Counted from the first letter of the stretch, positions 1 through 11,481 are shown. The stretch: 64,000 nucleotides of DNA from Notospermus geniculatus (GCA_002633025.1 NMRB01000812.1:143247-207246); one strand, 5' to 3'. Made by a program: numbers and translations. The notes: generated by a model not told the origin, from the letters alone.

Positions 1-2
1 CT

Positions 3-2285
3 GCATGTAAAGTGTCCAGAAGGGGTGAAATTGTTTGAATTGCCAGGTATTGGGATAGAATTGTCAGTTTTGATCAGTGGGCACAGTTTGCAACGTTTAC
101 TTTGGCAAGGGAAGGTACCCGTGGGCAAATTGCTGGACAGTTTACTGCGCACAAGAGTTCTCCTGAGATTTGGTGGTTGTCTGTAAGCAATGATCGGGGG
201 AGTGGGAAATATCCTTTGCATTTTAGTATCATCCTTTAAGACGACCTGTAGTTCCCGCGCGATCTGTTTTAGTTTCGGAAGGGCCGGGTTGTAGGTGACA
301 ACCAGAGGGATTCTCTCACACGTGTTTTTCTCTTTATATTTGAGTAACTCCTGGCGTGGAATTGATTTAGCACGATGTATTTCACGTTCAACTGTGTCAG
401 GTTTGTACCCCAGGTTGTGAAATACCGAACGGAGGTCTTCTATCTGCCTGTCTCTTGTATTCACATCTGAGCACAGCCTGTTATAGCGTAGAGTCTGGCT
501 ATAGACGATCGACTTCTTGGTATGGACGGGGTGGGAACTGTTAGGGTGAAGGTATACAGGTTTGTCGGTTGGTTTCCTGTATATGGAAGTTTCAAGTCTT
601 CCCTCCTTGACGCTGACTGTAGTGTCCAGAAAATTCACAGATTTGTCAGAGTACTCCATGGTGAGTTTGATCGAAGGGTTTCGACTGGAGAATTCTTGGT
701 GGAATTTGTGGAGTTCCTCCTCTCCATGAATCCACACCATGAAGCAATCATCAATGAATCGGCTGTAGAATTCGGGTGTTTTGTCCGAGTTACTGAGATG
801 GTCCTGCTCCAGTTTGGCCATGAACAGATTTGCGTACTGTGGTGCCATACGGGTTCCCATGGCTGTACCTTTTGTTTGGACAAAGAACTGATCATTACTG
901 TCAAATGTGAAATAGTTGTGATCGAGTATGAATTTTGTGAGTTTGAGAACAGTATCAGGTTTGAGAGGTGAACAATGTTGGCCTGAATTCAAGAAGCTTT
1001 CTAATGCACTTAATCCGTCACGGTGGGGAATGTTGGAGTACAACGACACTACATCCATGGTAACAAGAAGGGCGCCACTAGGAAGGTCCTTTACAGAACT
1101 TATTTTGTTCAGAAAGTCAGTGGTATCCTTAATGTAGCTGGGGGTACTCTTCACGATCGGTTTGAGGATATTCTCGACCACACCAGAAATATTCTCAGTG
1201 AGTGTACCAATCCCTGAGATGATAGGACGGCCTGGGTTTCCTTCCTTATGAATCTTTGGCAACGTATAGAATGTTCCTGGTTTTGGGTTGGTGGGAACAG
1301 CTCCAACCAGTTGGGCCTTGTCTTCGGGTGGGAAGCTGTCGATGAGACTTTTCAGCTCCTTGGTGAAGGCTGCAGTGGGGTCATCGTTTGTACGTTTATA
1401 GTATTCCCCATTGTCTAGTTGACGATATGCCTCAGTGATGTAATCCGTTAGATTCATCACAACGGTTGCACCTCCCTTGTCAGCTGGTTTGATGATAATG
1501 TCCTTGTTCAGTTTGAGTGTACCAATCCCTGAGATGATAGGACGGCCTGGGTTTCCTTCCTTATGAATCTTTGGCAACGTATAGAATGTTCCTGGTTTTG
1601 GGTTATTGGGAACAGCTCCAACCAGTTGGGCCTTGTCTTCGGGTGGGAAGCTGTCGATGAGAATTTTCAGCTCCTTGGTGAAGGCTGCAGTGGGGTCATC
1701 GTTTGTACGTTTATAGTATTCCCCATTGTCTAGTTGACGATATGCCTCAGTGATGTAATCCGTTCGATTCATCACAACAGTAGCACCTCCCTTGTCAGCT
1801 GGTTTGATGATAATGTCCTTGTTCAGTTTGAGACTATCGACAGCCCTCCGTTGCGTTGCAGTCAGGTTGTACCGGGTTCGCCTCTGATGTTTTAGGATAG
1901 TAGAGTTAACCCTATGGCGAAAACTGTCAATGTATTTATCAAGAGTCGGATTGCGGCCAGGACGGGGTGTCCAGGATGATGTCTTCTTATCCGCTTTGAT
2001 AAGTGGTACGGTGGTTTGTGAGGACTCTGATGTATCCTCCTCTCTATCGGCAAAGTATTCCTTTAACCGCATCCTGCGAAAGAATTCTTCTAAATCACCA
2101 CATACTTGTATGGTATCCATTGTGGTGGAAGGACAGAAGCTTAATCCTTTGGATAACACAGACTCTTCGTCCTTGGTCAGTTGATGATCGGAAAGATTCA
2201 CAACGTTGGAGGTGGCGTTCGATTGACTATCCTTAGAGGTGAATATTCCCAGGGAACGTAGTTTTTTCCTCTTAGTGTCGGCTTA
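3..2285 (-). CDS. Penelope-like retroelement reverse transcriptase, C-terminus beyond window
   Basis: Reads right to left as one open frame of about 760 codons with no stop. An in-frame stop lies just upstream near 2286. The first in-frame Met is only at 2118-2120, so the true start is unclear. Motifs in order: KPADKGG and LPKIHKEGNPGRPIIS (both duplicated), MDVVSLYSNIPH at about 1023-1058, GTAMGTRMAPQYANLF at about 820-870, and the catalytic FIDDCFMVW at about 728-756. A cysteine cluster CQSKRCKLCPL (about 75-107) comes next; in Penelope-like elements it precedes the GIY-YIG nuclease, which would lie left of the window. The enzyme copies element RNA into DNA at the target site. The frame looks intact apart from a 315-bp duplication. 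Family assignment is secure from the motif set; activity cannot be judged without the nuclease. Confidence 0.9.
1201..1830. repeat. 315-bp tandem duplication inside the Penelope RT frame
   Basis: Bases 1201-1515 are repeated at 1516-1830 with only a few substitutions. The unit is 105 codons, so the frame is kept. It covers the segment from KPADKGG through LPKIHKEGNPGRPIIS and would give the protein two copies of the fingers region. A collapsed or mis-joined assembly is the main alternative. Confidence 0.93.
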
Positions 2286-2432
2286 TCCCTTGGACTCTTT
2301 ATTGCTGTAACTACACCAGCTCACCACACTCAGGATGTAGTGGTTTGCTTTCCAGATGTTTAGAATTATTTAATCACTTGTATTGTCCACTGTGCCTGCT
2401 ATATTGATGTTTGTTAATCTTTGTTGTCAGAC

Positions 2433-2458
2433 CTGATGAAGGCACGGTAGTGTCGAAA
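2433..2458 (+). ncRNA. hammerhead-ribozyme-like core
   Basis: CTGATGA is followed by one extra A, a 5-bp stem (GGCAC / GTGTC with one G-T pair, loop GGTA) and then GAAA. This order (CUGAUGA, stem II, GAAA) is the catalytic core of hammerhead ribozymes, which are known from Penelope-like elements. It sits just outside the RT frame but on the opposite strand to it. I could not identify convincing stems I and III or the cleavage site, and the extra A is unusual, so this may be a relic. Confidence 0.4.
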
Positions 2459-2461
2459 GCT

Positions 2462-3148
2462 CGTCCCAATATACTCAAGTTGATCTACAAAAAATGGTGT
2501 TATTATGTACTTTTTCCTGATTTCAATCTTCTTGATCAACACGGCTACCTCGAAATTCTATATTTATTTTTTTGTTTCTTAATCAAGAACAGATGAACTG
2601 GTTGAAAATAAAATTACAATTCTACCAAACTGATGATTCAGGAAATACAAATACTGCGCTAATCGTTTACGTTTTTCTTTAACACTACACGTGTACATGT
2701 ACATGTATTTTCGACAAAGGCCTATCGGTACTAGTTCCACCCTGAGAATTACCGGTACAAGGAATGAAAAATTAAAAGCAATAAAATATTGCACTGTTCG
2801 CTGTCAATCGTTGATTCCTTCAAACATGACATAAATGCACTGGTGAATTACAACTCCCTAAGTAGCAGGTATGAAAAATGATTGCACTGCTCGCTCTCAA
2901 TCGTTGATGACATGAAATGACATAAATCAACTGGTGAGTTACAACTCTCTCAGTAGCAACATAATGACAATACATATGTAGGATACCCCCAGTAAATTAC
3001 AGAACGCTTATGATGACAAAACCATCCCACATGATGCCTTTAAATCACAATTTAAAGCCCGCTCTCTCTTTCTGTCTGTCATTTTTTTTACGTTTAAGGA
3101 GTCAACGCATTTGGAAGCACAAGTACTAGTAATTTGCAGCTCTGGTGC
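2462..3148. other. no gene seen
   Basis: AT-rich sequence between the Penelope element and the MULE exon. A diverged direct repeat of about 110 bp occurs at roughly 2785-2850 and 2880-2950 (shared text around TGCACTG.TCGCT.TCAATCGTTGA). No coding signal was recognised. Confidence 0.6.
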
Positions 3149-4388
3149 TCAGTTCTTCAGAACATGTGACACTGCGTCCACGTAGTTCATCAGTGGCCTT
3201 TCGTTGCGTTCATACTGAGCCTTCATGTTGACGAGGCGGTTGTCGATACGAACGTACGTCAAGCGTCGAGGGTTTGGCACGCCCCCAGCCTCAAGACGCC
3301 GGAGTTCTGTTCGTTGAAAGAGCTCTTCTTTCTTCAGAAAGGATATGAATTCCCACAAGTTCGGGTGAGGCTTTCCGATGAAGGAATTGATCTTGTGGTG
3401 CCACCCTTCCAACGCGTTAATTGTTCGGGACTCCTCAATCCGGTCATACTGATTCCACATGTTTCGGCTGAATCTTGCGTTGTCTCCAATCCACGTGTTC
3501 TCAACATAGTTGTGAAATCGACCAACTTCTGGCAGGGCAGGGGCGTCGTTCATTATGTTGTGCCACACCAAATCAAGCTGGTCTGGAGGTGTCAGCGGTA
3601 AGGCAAGGGTTCTTCGTACCCATCGTTGTAAGGGATTTCCCATTTCTGCGGCGTTATATTGTGCAGCAAGGCCAATGCGTTGAATACATCGATGGATAAA
3701 CTGGCCATAATGAAAAAGGCAACCCTTTACTGTGCATCGTGGTAGAGCATGGTTGTATGCCTGGATTGCAGCTTGTTCATAATCTACAAGTATTTCATCT
3801 GGATCGAACTCGACGTTTCTCTCTGCAGCTGACGCTTGGATTAGGCGGGTGAAGCGAATGTAGGTGTCCTCTGTGCGATTTGGCAAAAGTCCGTAGATTA
3901 GCGGGAACATTTGTCCATAGACCTTGGCATGTACTGTGTACAGCTGGTGGAAGAGAGTAGGCACTGTGTAGAATGTTCCGTCCATGTAATCTGCATTGGC
4001 GCGACACACTTGGAGAAGACCCTCGACGCTCCCAAATATAATTAACTTTTCAGCCTCCCCATCGTTCGCTAAGACAAAATCCTGCCCATCAGCCGTTTGT
4101 GCCCACTCCCCTTCAAGCACAATATCTTCCCTCGTGGCTGGTAGTATTGGGAAGCGTCGTCTTCTCGCACGATATGCGGATGAAGAGCATCCCTGAAAGT
4201 TTGGGAGATAGGCTGCAACTTCATCATTGAGGTCGGCTCTCTGGGCTGCTGCTGTCACCTCCTCCTGGTAAATTCTTGGGACTGGGGTCAATTCTTCCGC
4301 CGCTCGACGTTTAACACCTCGTACAATGTCATCGGAAGCAAGCTCTGCAGTGATTGGACCATGGTTATGTGCAGTAAGATGAACCAAC
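3149..4388 (-). CDS. MULE (Mutator-like) transposase, main exon
   Basis: DDE transposase of the MULE type. Counting from the Met at 4402, residues 141 (DGTFYTVP), 207 (VDYEQA) and 332 (LEGWHH) are the likely D, D and E. The MULE-specific CLFHYG motif (C228, H231) follows the second Asp. HNHGP near the start is the tail of a FLYWCH- or FAR1-type zinc finger, so an upstream exon is expected. A splice acceptor TTTCAG ends at 4389, placing the exon start at 4388 rather than at the Met. I found no matching finger exon in 4.4-5.7 kb and no TIRs. It ends with a normal stop. It could be a transposon remnant or a domesticated copy; the frame itself is undamaged. Confidence 0.85.
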
Positions 4389-4565
4389 CTGAAATCATAC
4401 AAAGATTGACAAGATTGTCATTTATATTTTTGAGGCTGTGGACCATCCACTTGACGAGTGCAAAGAAGTACACTCATGCCAAAAAATATATGGACAGCGG
4501 TCTTTTGTCTTCTGTTGCTTAGGTACATGTATGCACACGATGGGGTTGCAGCTTTGATACCTGCG

Positions 4566-4996
4566 CACTGTTAGAAATTTTTGTAATATTTTTACAGAAA
4601 TTGCCTGCAGCAGAGTTTCAGGAACTTCTGTAAATTTACATATAGTGTGATTTATGTTTTCCTGTATTAGTTGGACTCAGTTGGACTGTCCAGAATGATG
4701 CTTTCTGAGAACGTATGAAAATATGATTTGGTCGGCCTTCAGTCAAGTGTCTGTTAACATTTCGTCAACCGAGAATTAACAGGGTCTAACTGCATTTTTT
4801 ACTTGACCCTCACTTCCTGTGCTTATACACATGTATAAGGGACTAAAAGCACAGGGAATTTGGGTCAAGTTAAAAATGCAGTTAGACCCTGTTAATTATC
4901 GGTTGACGATTTATTTGAGTCTGTAATTTTACAGATCACGTCCTGAAACTCTGCTGCAGGTATTTTCTGTAAAATCCTCTGTTTTTTCTAACAGTG
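4566..4996. mobile_element. palindromic MITE with CACTGTTAGAAA ends
   Basis: Starts CACTGTTAGAAA and ends in its reverse complement. Almost the whole 431 bp folds back: the CAGCAGAGTTTCAGGA block near 4610 matches 4940-4960, and a second inner pair (TTAACAGGGTCTAACTGCAT near 4780 and 4880) flanks a short centre. No convincing target duplication was seen. Confidence 0.8.
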
Positions 4997-5534
4997 TGGC
5001 CCCAGAACATCTCATCTGTATGTCAGAGAGAAAATGTCAAGGAAAAAAATTTATTATCATGAAAATATCACTATTTTAAAATATAAACCAAATTGGGATT
5101 TTTGAACTTAACTTTTTTTAACCAGAAATGACTTTTCAAGTAATCTATATTACCCTCGATCACTGAGATATGAAACTTTTTCATTAAAATGTGATGAAAA
5201 GTGTCCCGTTTTTCATCCACATTTCCTTCAATAACTTGGAATAGGGCAAATATTTTTTTCAGTAGTTTCTTCACCATAAGAAGTCTCCATAGATTCATGC
5301 TAAATTAGTTTTTTATGAAAAACTTCAAGATTTCAAAATCTATTTTTTTTCTCGATATTTTGAAAGAGCGATACTTGCATGACATTTTCATTTTTTCTTT
5401 GAAATTTGCTCTTGGACATATAAAAGAGATGTTGTGGGGCCATACCTTAGCTAGAACCCCAAATTATGCATAACTTCATGTACAGGGTAAAATACCCGCT
5501 GTCCATTTACTTCTTAGCATGAGTGTATATTAAG
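4997..5534. other. no gene seen
   Basis: AT-rich, with poly-T and poly-A runs. No recognisable coding sequence or repeat structure. Confidence 0.6.
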
Positions 5535-5644
5535 AAAATGGTGCCCGCCATGGAGGGGGACAGACCGAATGTCATCCCGAGAAAACATTGTTTTTCGAGG
5601 GGTGACATTTCGGTCTGTCCCCGACATGTAAAGGGCACCATTTT
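5535..5644. mobile_element. 110-bp hairpin element
   Basis: AAAATGGTGCCC at the left matches GGGCACCATTTT at the right. An inner pair, GACAGACCGAATGTCA and TGACATTTCGGTCTGTC, surrounds a short loop. Probably a small foldback MITE. Confidence 0.75.
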
Positions 5645-5812
5645 CTATATCGTACCTCTGCATTATAAACGGTAAAATATGACCAAAATTGATCATAATC
5701 TGGGCCTAGACTACATGTGTCAGTCGAAGAGAGAGGCGCAGAGCGCATTTTGTGCCATTGCTACCTACAGATGCGGTGACGTCGTTACGTCACCAAGATG
5801 CGACACACATCA

Positions 5813-6213
5813 GGGGCCGGTTGCACAAAGAATCTTAAAGCCCCACTGTATTGAATCTGAAAAACGCAAATCGTCGCCGCGATTCTTGACGACGTCAGCG
5901 TAGTGTAAAAATGTACTGCGCTCTATCTCAATGCATTATAGCTCCCCTACGCAGTTTTTTCACTCTCTGTTGAAAACTAGGCCTTGGTTATTAAAAGTAA
6001 GTATCAGGCAAGCATTTTGGAGACCTTCACGAGGCCCTGAGACCTCAACCTCCACTCTCCTAACATTTTGAAAATACCGTAAAATTCAATACTGCGGGGC
6101 TTTAGATCTAAGAAAAACTTAAGTCTGAAATTAAGTCATCTGATTTGCTGAAACCTGGTCACATGATGACTTAAGTCAAACTTTAGACTTAAGATTCTTT
6201 GTGAAACTGGGCC
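5813..6213. mobile_element. MITE of the GGGGCCGGTTGCACAAAG family
   Basis: Left end GGGGCCGGTTGCACAAAG then AATCTTAAG. The right end is CTTAAGATTCTTTGTGAAACTGGGCCC, inverted. The same terminal words recur in the nest at 45412-47421. Non-coding. Confidence 0.7.
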
Positions 6214-7619
6214 CAGATGCGTGTTTGCCATGCAGGCACCGCGGACTGGTCGGCGGTAGGCCTACCATTTATCACCCTAGTTTTACCCGCTATTCCCTCT
6301 ACTCCACGCAACACTTGACGCAAGGACCCTGAACGCCGCGTAGCGGCAAACGCGCGAAGCGCTACTGATCAATACCACGGGTCACTCACTCTCATTCCAC
6401 CTCAGAGACGGGCTCAGGCGAAATGTGATAAATTTACCCAATATGCCGGCGTTACGCGGTGTGAAGGCGGATTTTGTTTATGGAGGGCCGGACAAGTGTA
6501 TTTTGGAGTGTCCAAGTCGGGTAGACCGTTGAAAAGTGTTACGGATTATAACTTTGAGGCTGTTTTAGGTTGGGAGAATTTTATTGCAACGTCATCGGGT
6601 CAAAGGTTATTTATCACCGAACGTTTCCGAAGTTCGCCGGTGTATATGTGTATTCTTAATACTGCCATCGTCATGATCGCCTCAACGAAGATTGCCCATG
6701 TGGCCAGACCTACCACATTGTACCACGAGGCGAGTGTTGCCCTATTGAGGTTTGTGCGTGTTACGCTTCGTAAGCTTCGTACTACACAATGTGTCCTTTT
6801 ATTCGACATGGCAAGGCAACGACAACGATATTAAGGCAACGCATTGATATTATAGCCCCTCGGCCTGTTGTAATGTATTGTGCAGTTGACAGGGATCAGT
6901 TAGCAGTCACCAGAGTGAAGTAGCACTGAATCTGCTGACTACAGCATATGATTTCCTGGTATTGGAGGTCAAACAGTTTCCTGGTACCGGATAAGGATTC
7001 AAGGAACCCTTGTCTACTCTTTCCAAGGAGAACTTGAAGAATTCTAAATTCGCTGAATTGCGAATTTGATGACTTCCACACTGACACAGACATGTAAAAA
7101 TGAATTCTCCATCTCGGCATCATGGATGTTCTATAGATCGTTACAGTTGATTGGGACCAACGTTTACGAGAATTTACCATGCATGCCCTTTTTAACTTAT
7201 CACTGTCGCCAGATCCCCACTCACTCGCACCAAATAAACATACCAGTAGATAGCTTAGAACCTTGGAATCTATACATGTAACTGCTCAACGTGGCGCTGC
7301 GAGTGGTGCGACGCCGACGTTTCTTTTTTCTAACGTTATTTCCATTTATTTCTGACGCATTCTTAAAAAAATCTTGTCACCGCAACTTGTCTGCGAATAT
7401 TGATGAGATGCTTAGTCAGCCTGACGAATTACGTCATTCATGACGCAATTTACTTGTCATGGCGAGTCGCACATCTCTGTGACGAGTTCAGTTTATCCAG
7501 TTGACAAGGTCTCTAGTTATGGCGATAAGTTGCAGGTGGCAGGACATTATTGCGCATGCGCTTCCCTCACATTTATCGCTCAATTTCTTGAACTCTAAGC
7601 ATATGCTGCCACCATCATT
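6214..7619. other. no gene seen
   Basis: Mixed-composition sequence with several short open frames, none with a recognisable domain. Nothing supportable found. Confidence 0.55.
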
Positions 7620-7702
7620 GCCTCAGTAGCCACGAGGGTTTAGGGGTTATGTCTAGTAGTTTATATATTTCATAGGTCGTGGGTTCGAATCCCGCCGTAG
7701 GC
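7620..7702 (+). repeat. tRNA-like sequence (SINE head or tRNA pseudogene)
   Basis: A box-A-like TAGCCACGAGG and a perfect box B GGTTCGAATCC are spaced as in a tRNA. The ends GCCTCAG and CGTAGGC can pair at five of seven positions. No sound anticodon arm was seen, so this is a tRNA relic or SINE head, not a working tRNA. Confidence 0.5.
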
Positions 7703-8562
7703 CCTGAAATTTGGGAGAGTTTTTCTTTCATATGTACCTGTTATTAGTACTTGTAACTACCGCATAACGGTCTCTTGGCGCGTAATTTTTAATTTTTGTG
7801 TAGCCTGAATGACGAGATGTAGTTGTTCCAATGACAAGATGTCTCTTTTCCGAGGATGACAAGTTAAAAACTTGTCAGTTGACAAGATAGACCCTGTCAA
7901 TTTAAGCATATTCTGAGAACGAGTTCCAGCTTGTCAGTACGACGAGAAATTTTTTAGAGTGCGTGAAAACAATCCTTGTTTTGGTCATCTGGCAGCAAAA
8001 TTTACATATCTTGTAGCAGATGAAAATTTCTACATTTTCCGCTGCGTTTTTCCTTAAAATGAAGACATAGGATGGCTTTAATGGCAACGTCTTGATATCA
8101 TTATTCCTGTAGAAAAATGTACAGCTCATTTCATAACGAGCGCCAACAGATAACACGACGTTAATGACGAAGCTTCGGTTGCACCGCTCGCAGCGCCGAC
8201 CTGTCGCGATAAACTGCCCGCGGGTTCCTCATTTCTGGAACGTGCGTAGTGTGTGCGACGTCACAGTGCATCTGGGGAAATTCATGCGATGACATCAGGA
8301 AAAGTGATTCGCGTCCGCCGCGAGTGACACTGCGTGGCTCGGGGCGACGTCACGGATTGTTGACTATGCAAGGAGCACGGCTAGCCTGCGGATTTCATCA
8401 AAAATGCCCCCCACAATCGGTTAATATTGCACATAAGTTAAATTCCAGTCTTTTGATGATCGATACTTTTTATTTTAAGATTCTGTGAAAAATTGAGCGA
8501 ATTCTGTTGAGTAGTTTTGTAAAACTCCCACAAAAGTGATTGACGAGATCCATAGCCTATAG
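7703..8562. other. no gene seen
   Basis: No coding signal or strong repeat. Several TTGTCA / TGACAAG words recur between 7380 and 7960 but without a regular period. Confidence 0.5.
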
Positions 8563-8621
8563 CTCTAACCCTAGCCCTAACCCTACCCTAAACTCTAATC
8601 CCTAATCCTAAATCCCTAAAA
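8563..8621. repeat. degenerate interstitial telomere-like CCCTAA tract
   Basis: About nine imperfect copies of C(C)CTAA(C) in a row (for example CTCTAACCCTAGCCCTAACC). The animal telomere repeat is TTAGGG, read here on the minus strand. Confidence 0.7.
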
Positions 8622-8805
8622 ACTCCCCAAAACTATCGTCGTAAGAATAGCCACATTGATAAAAGAAACCCAGTGAAACCAATGTCCTCCTCACCTGTCA
8701 GGTGTGCAGGCCATAATAACCCTCAAAATAAGGCCCATACATTGAGGAAATAACTTATTAGAGAAATTTTTATTAGTTTTGTGCCCAGAAATCAGAAAAA
8801 TGGCG

Positions 8806-9125
8806 TTTGGGCGAAATGGGAAGGAGCCTTGTTGGAAAAGGGCGAAATGGTCATGGGGCAAACTGGTGTTTGGGCGAAATGGGAAGGGGCCTTGTGGGAA
8901 ACGGGCGAATTGGTCATTGGGCGAAATGGGAAAGTTGGGCGAGTTGGCTTTTGGGCGAAATGAAAAATGGGCGAAAATAAAATTGGGCAAAACGGCAAAA
9001 GGGCAAGACAGATATTGGGCGAACTGGGAAAAGGGCGAAGTGGAAAAGGGCGAAAAAAGAATGGGCGAAACGGGAAAAAATTGGGGCGAAATGGGAATGG
9101 GCGAAATGGGATTGGGCGAACTGGG
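8806..9125 (+). repeat. GGGCGAAATGGG minisatellite
   Basis: About 18 imperfect units of TTGGGCGAAATGGGAAA type with lengths of roughly 12-25 bp. All six reading frames stay mostly open because the unit has few stops, which explains several apparent overlapping open frames here. None should be read as a gene. Confidence 0.9.
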
Positions 9126-9134
9126 AATAAACCC

Positions 9135-9290
9135 CAGAAACAACTCGGGGAAAGGACTACTAGCATTTGGCGCAGAAATCATCCAGTTGCTGTCAATTTA
9201 CAGGCTGATGAGGTCAGAAACAACTTGGGGAAAGGAGGACTACCAGTATTTGGTGCAGAAATCATCCAGTTGCTGCCAATTTACAGGCTT
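9135..9290. repeat. 80-bp tandem duplication
   Basis: CAACTCGGGGAAAGGA at 9141 returns as CAACTTGGGGAAAGGA at 9221. The following CAGAAATCATCCAGTTGCTG is shared. Two copies with about 10% divergence. Confidence 0.88.
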
Positions 9291-9845
9291 AACATGATGA
9301 GGTCCTGGTATGTTCATCCAGCAGGGAATTTTAAAGAGAATACTATGGAAATCGAGTTTTAAGAACATGTGCAATGATTTATTAATCAACGGAAGAAACT
9401 TGCAAAAGAATGCAAGGTATCAAAAGTACAAACAGATAAACTAAGCAATGCATACAAAGCACAACATCATCACTTTGGGACAGTACATCCTGAGTCATTG
9501 AGCAGTCACCCTGACTATTTGTCATGGAAAAAAACGTATTATCTCAAGTACAGCGAGATACAACACAATGCACATCATCATCACCTGGGACAGTACATTC
9601 TGACAGGTGTTATGGCGTTATGCAACTAACCTGATTAAAGTACTTGGTATGACTAGTAGGGCCTTTTTAAAATCTTTTTTAATAGTTGGTTTACGAAACC
9701 GCCAACGTTGGATTTCCCAATTTCAGAAAAAAAAGAAGTTGAAACTTTTCCTCTTTTTTTATTTTCTCTGACCCTCTATTCCTCCCTCGTGCCTCCGCCT
9801 TCCAGGATTTATTTTTAAAAAGCTGAGCTGAAGGATCTTTATTTC

Positions 9846-10019
9846 CAGAGCCGTATTTAAAGGGGGCGAGGGGGCAGTTGCCCCCTGAGCCAACCCAAAA
9901 AACGTGATTTTCATGCGGATTTTGGACAAAAAACGGCAAAAAGAGGTCTTCTGCCCCCTGAGAGGCTCCTGCNCCCCCCCCCCCCCCCCCCCGAGACCAA
10001 AAAGTTAAATACGGCCCTG
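9846..10019. mobile_element. MITE with CAGAGCCGTATTTAA ends
   Basis: CAGAGCCGTATTTAA at the left, TTAAATACGGCCCTG at the right. The interior carries mirrored GCCCCCTGA blocks and a C-run with one N. Non-coding. Confidence 0.7.
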
Positions 10020-10372
10020 ATTTTTATTTTTTTCCTCCCTCCTGCCTCAGCGTTTCAGGATTTTATTTCGTAAACCAACTAATAAAAAATAAAAGGCCTA
10101 GACAACAAAAGAGCCAAACATGGCCTGGCATCAACTTTAAAGCGACAGTAATCTAAAGTACAGACACAATGCAACACAATATATACAACACAATGCACAT
10201 CATCGCCACCTGGGGACAGTACATCCCGACAGTCATTATGCAACCAACCTGATTATTTATCATGGATAAAATTTGAAAAATATTGCGAAACAGTTGTATC
10301 AAAATTCATAAAAAAATATGTAAACTCTTCTAAAATCACACAAAACTGGTGGACAGTACAAGAACAAAACAT

Positions 10373-10488
10373 GGCCCATATTCATTAAACTACTTAAGTC
10401 TTAAGTGCGACACTTATCCTTTGTTCAAAACAAAAGTCAAGTACACGTATCAAACTTTGACTTAAGTATGTTGATGAATATGGACCCT
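10373..10488. mobile_element. short MITE, GGCCCATATTCATTAAAC family
   Basis: Ends GGCCCATATTCATTAAAC and its inverse, with ACTTAAGT just inside each end. Related copies lie at 11313 (interrupted) and 55500-55619. Confidence 0.75.
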
Positions 10489-10705
10489 GGCATCAATGTA
10501 CATGTAAGGGGGAGGTACAGTAATGTAATCTAAAGTACAGACCGATCAACTATACAATGCACAACATCCTGATAGTCGTTATGCAACCAACCTGATTAAA
10601 TAAAGTACTTGGCAAACTATTTAAGACTAGTAGAGAACAAAAGAGCCAAACATGGCCTGGCATCAACTTTAAAGGGAGAGTAATCTAAAGTATTTAAATG
10701 TACAG

Positions 10706-10939
10706 TAAAGTCTGGCAACATCTATCTTCGACCTAATGGAATGCGGAAGTCATGTAATGTGACAGAGCTTTGCGGTTTATAATCATGCCTGTCAATCACT
10801 TGTGGTCGTTCCCCGATTGTTCGCATTGTCCACCGGTCATTCAATAGCCGCGTGTGATTAAAGGTCCGTGGAAAATCCAACGATCAATTTCCTAACTTCC
10901 GCATTCCATTAGGTCAAAAATAGGTGTTGCCAGACTTTA
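10706..10939. mobile_element. MITE with TAAAGTCTGGCAACA ends
   Basis: TIR of about 45 bp, starting TAAAGTCTGGCAACA and including TAATGGAATGCGGAAGT, mirrored at the right end. Flanking TA may be the target duplication. A relative is at 38123-38354. Confidence 0.8.
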
Positions 10940-11349
10940 ATCTAATGTAAAGTACAGACCGATCAACTACACATACAATGCACATCATCGTCACAGTTAC
11001 ATCCTGATAGTCGGTATGCAACCAACCTGATTAAATAAAGTACTTGGCAAACTATTTAAGACTAGTAGAGAACAAAAGAGCCAAACATGGCCTGGCATCA
11101 ACTTTAAAGCTACAGTAATCTAAAGTACAGACAGATACACAACACAATGCGCATCATCACCACCTGGGGACAGTACATCCTGACAGTCATTTATGCAACC
11201 AACCTGATTATTTATGGATAAAATTTGAAAAGTTGTATCAAAATTCATAAAAAAATATGTAAACTCTTCTAAAATCAAGCAAAACTGGTGGACAGTACAA
11301 GAACATGGCCCAAGGCCCATATTCATTAACGTCATTCATTAAACTACTT

Positions 11350-11481
11350 GGATCGTATTCATAAAGCGGGCGGTTCTATCCTTAGAACCGTCGTAGGCCG
11401 ATTCCAAGTACAGTTTTTGACAATACTTGGAACCGGCCTACGACGGTTCTAAAGGTAGAAACGCTTTATGAATACAACCCC
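11350..11481. mobile_element. MITE nested in a GGCCCATATTCATTAAAC element
   Basis: Palindromic, with ends GGATCGTATTCATAAAGCG and CGCTTTATGAATACAACCC. The centre pairs TAGAACCGTCGTAGGCCG with its inverse. It splits the ACTACTTAAGTC segment seen intact at 10393, with CTT repeated on both sides (3-bp target duplication). Confidence 0.78.

Larger units (their letters stand above)
9400..11305. repeat. imperfect repeated block with CATCCTGACAGTC units
   Basis: Several segments recur in direct orientation. The text around AAGTACTTGGCAAACTATTT at 10603 recurs 435 bp later at 11038. A longer block at about 10110-10370 (GGCCTGGCATCAACTTTAAAG to GTGGACAGTACAAGAAC) recurs at about 11085-11300. MITEs are inserted in some copies and not others. 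No open frame of interest. Confidence 0.8.

Noticed and set aside
522-971. 149-residue plus-strand frame
   Set aside because: Antisense to the Penelope RT palm, whose YIDD-type motif is on the minus strand.
7620-7702. functional tRNA gene
   Set aside because: Box A and B are present but the acceptor has mismatches and no proper anticodon arm forms.
8691-9182. 163- and 124-residue minus-strand frames rich in Pro, Phe and Ser
   Set aside because: Translations of the GGGCGAAATGGG minisatellite; several frames are open at once, no domain.
9691-9939. 82-residue minus-strand frame
   Set aside because: Overlaps a MITE end and low-complexity sequence; no domain.
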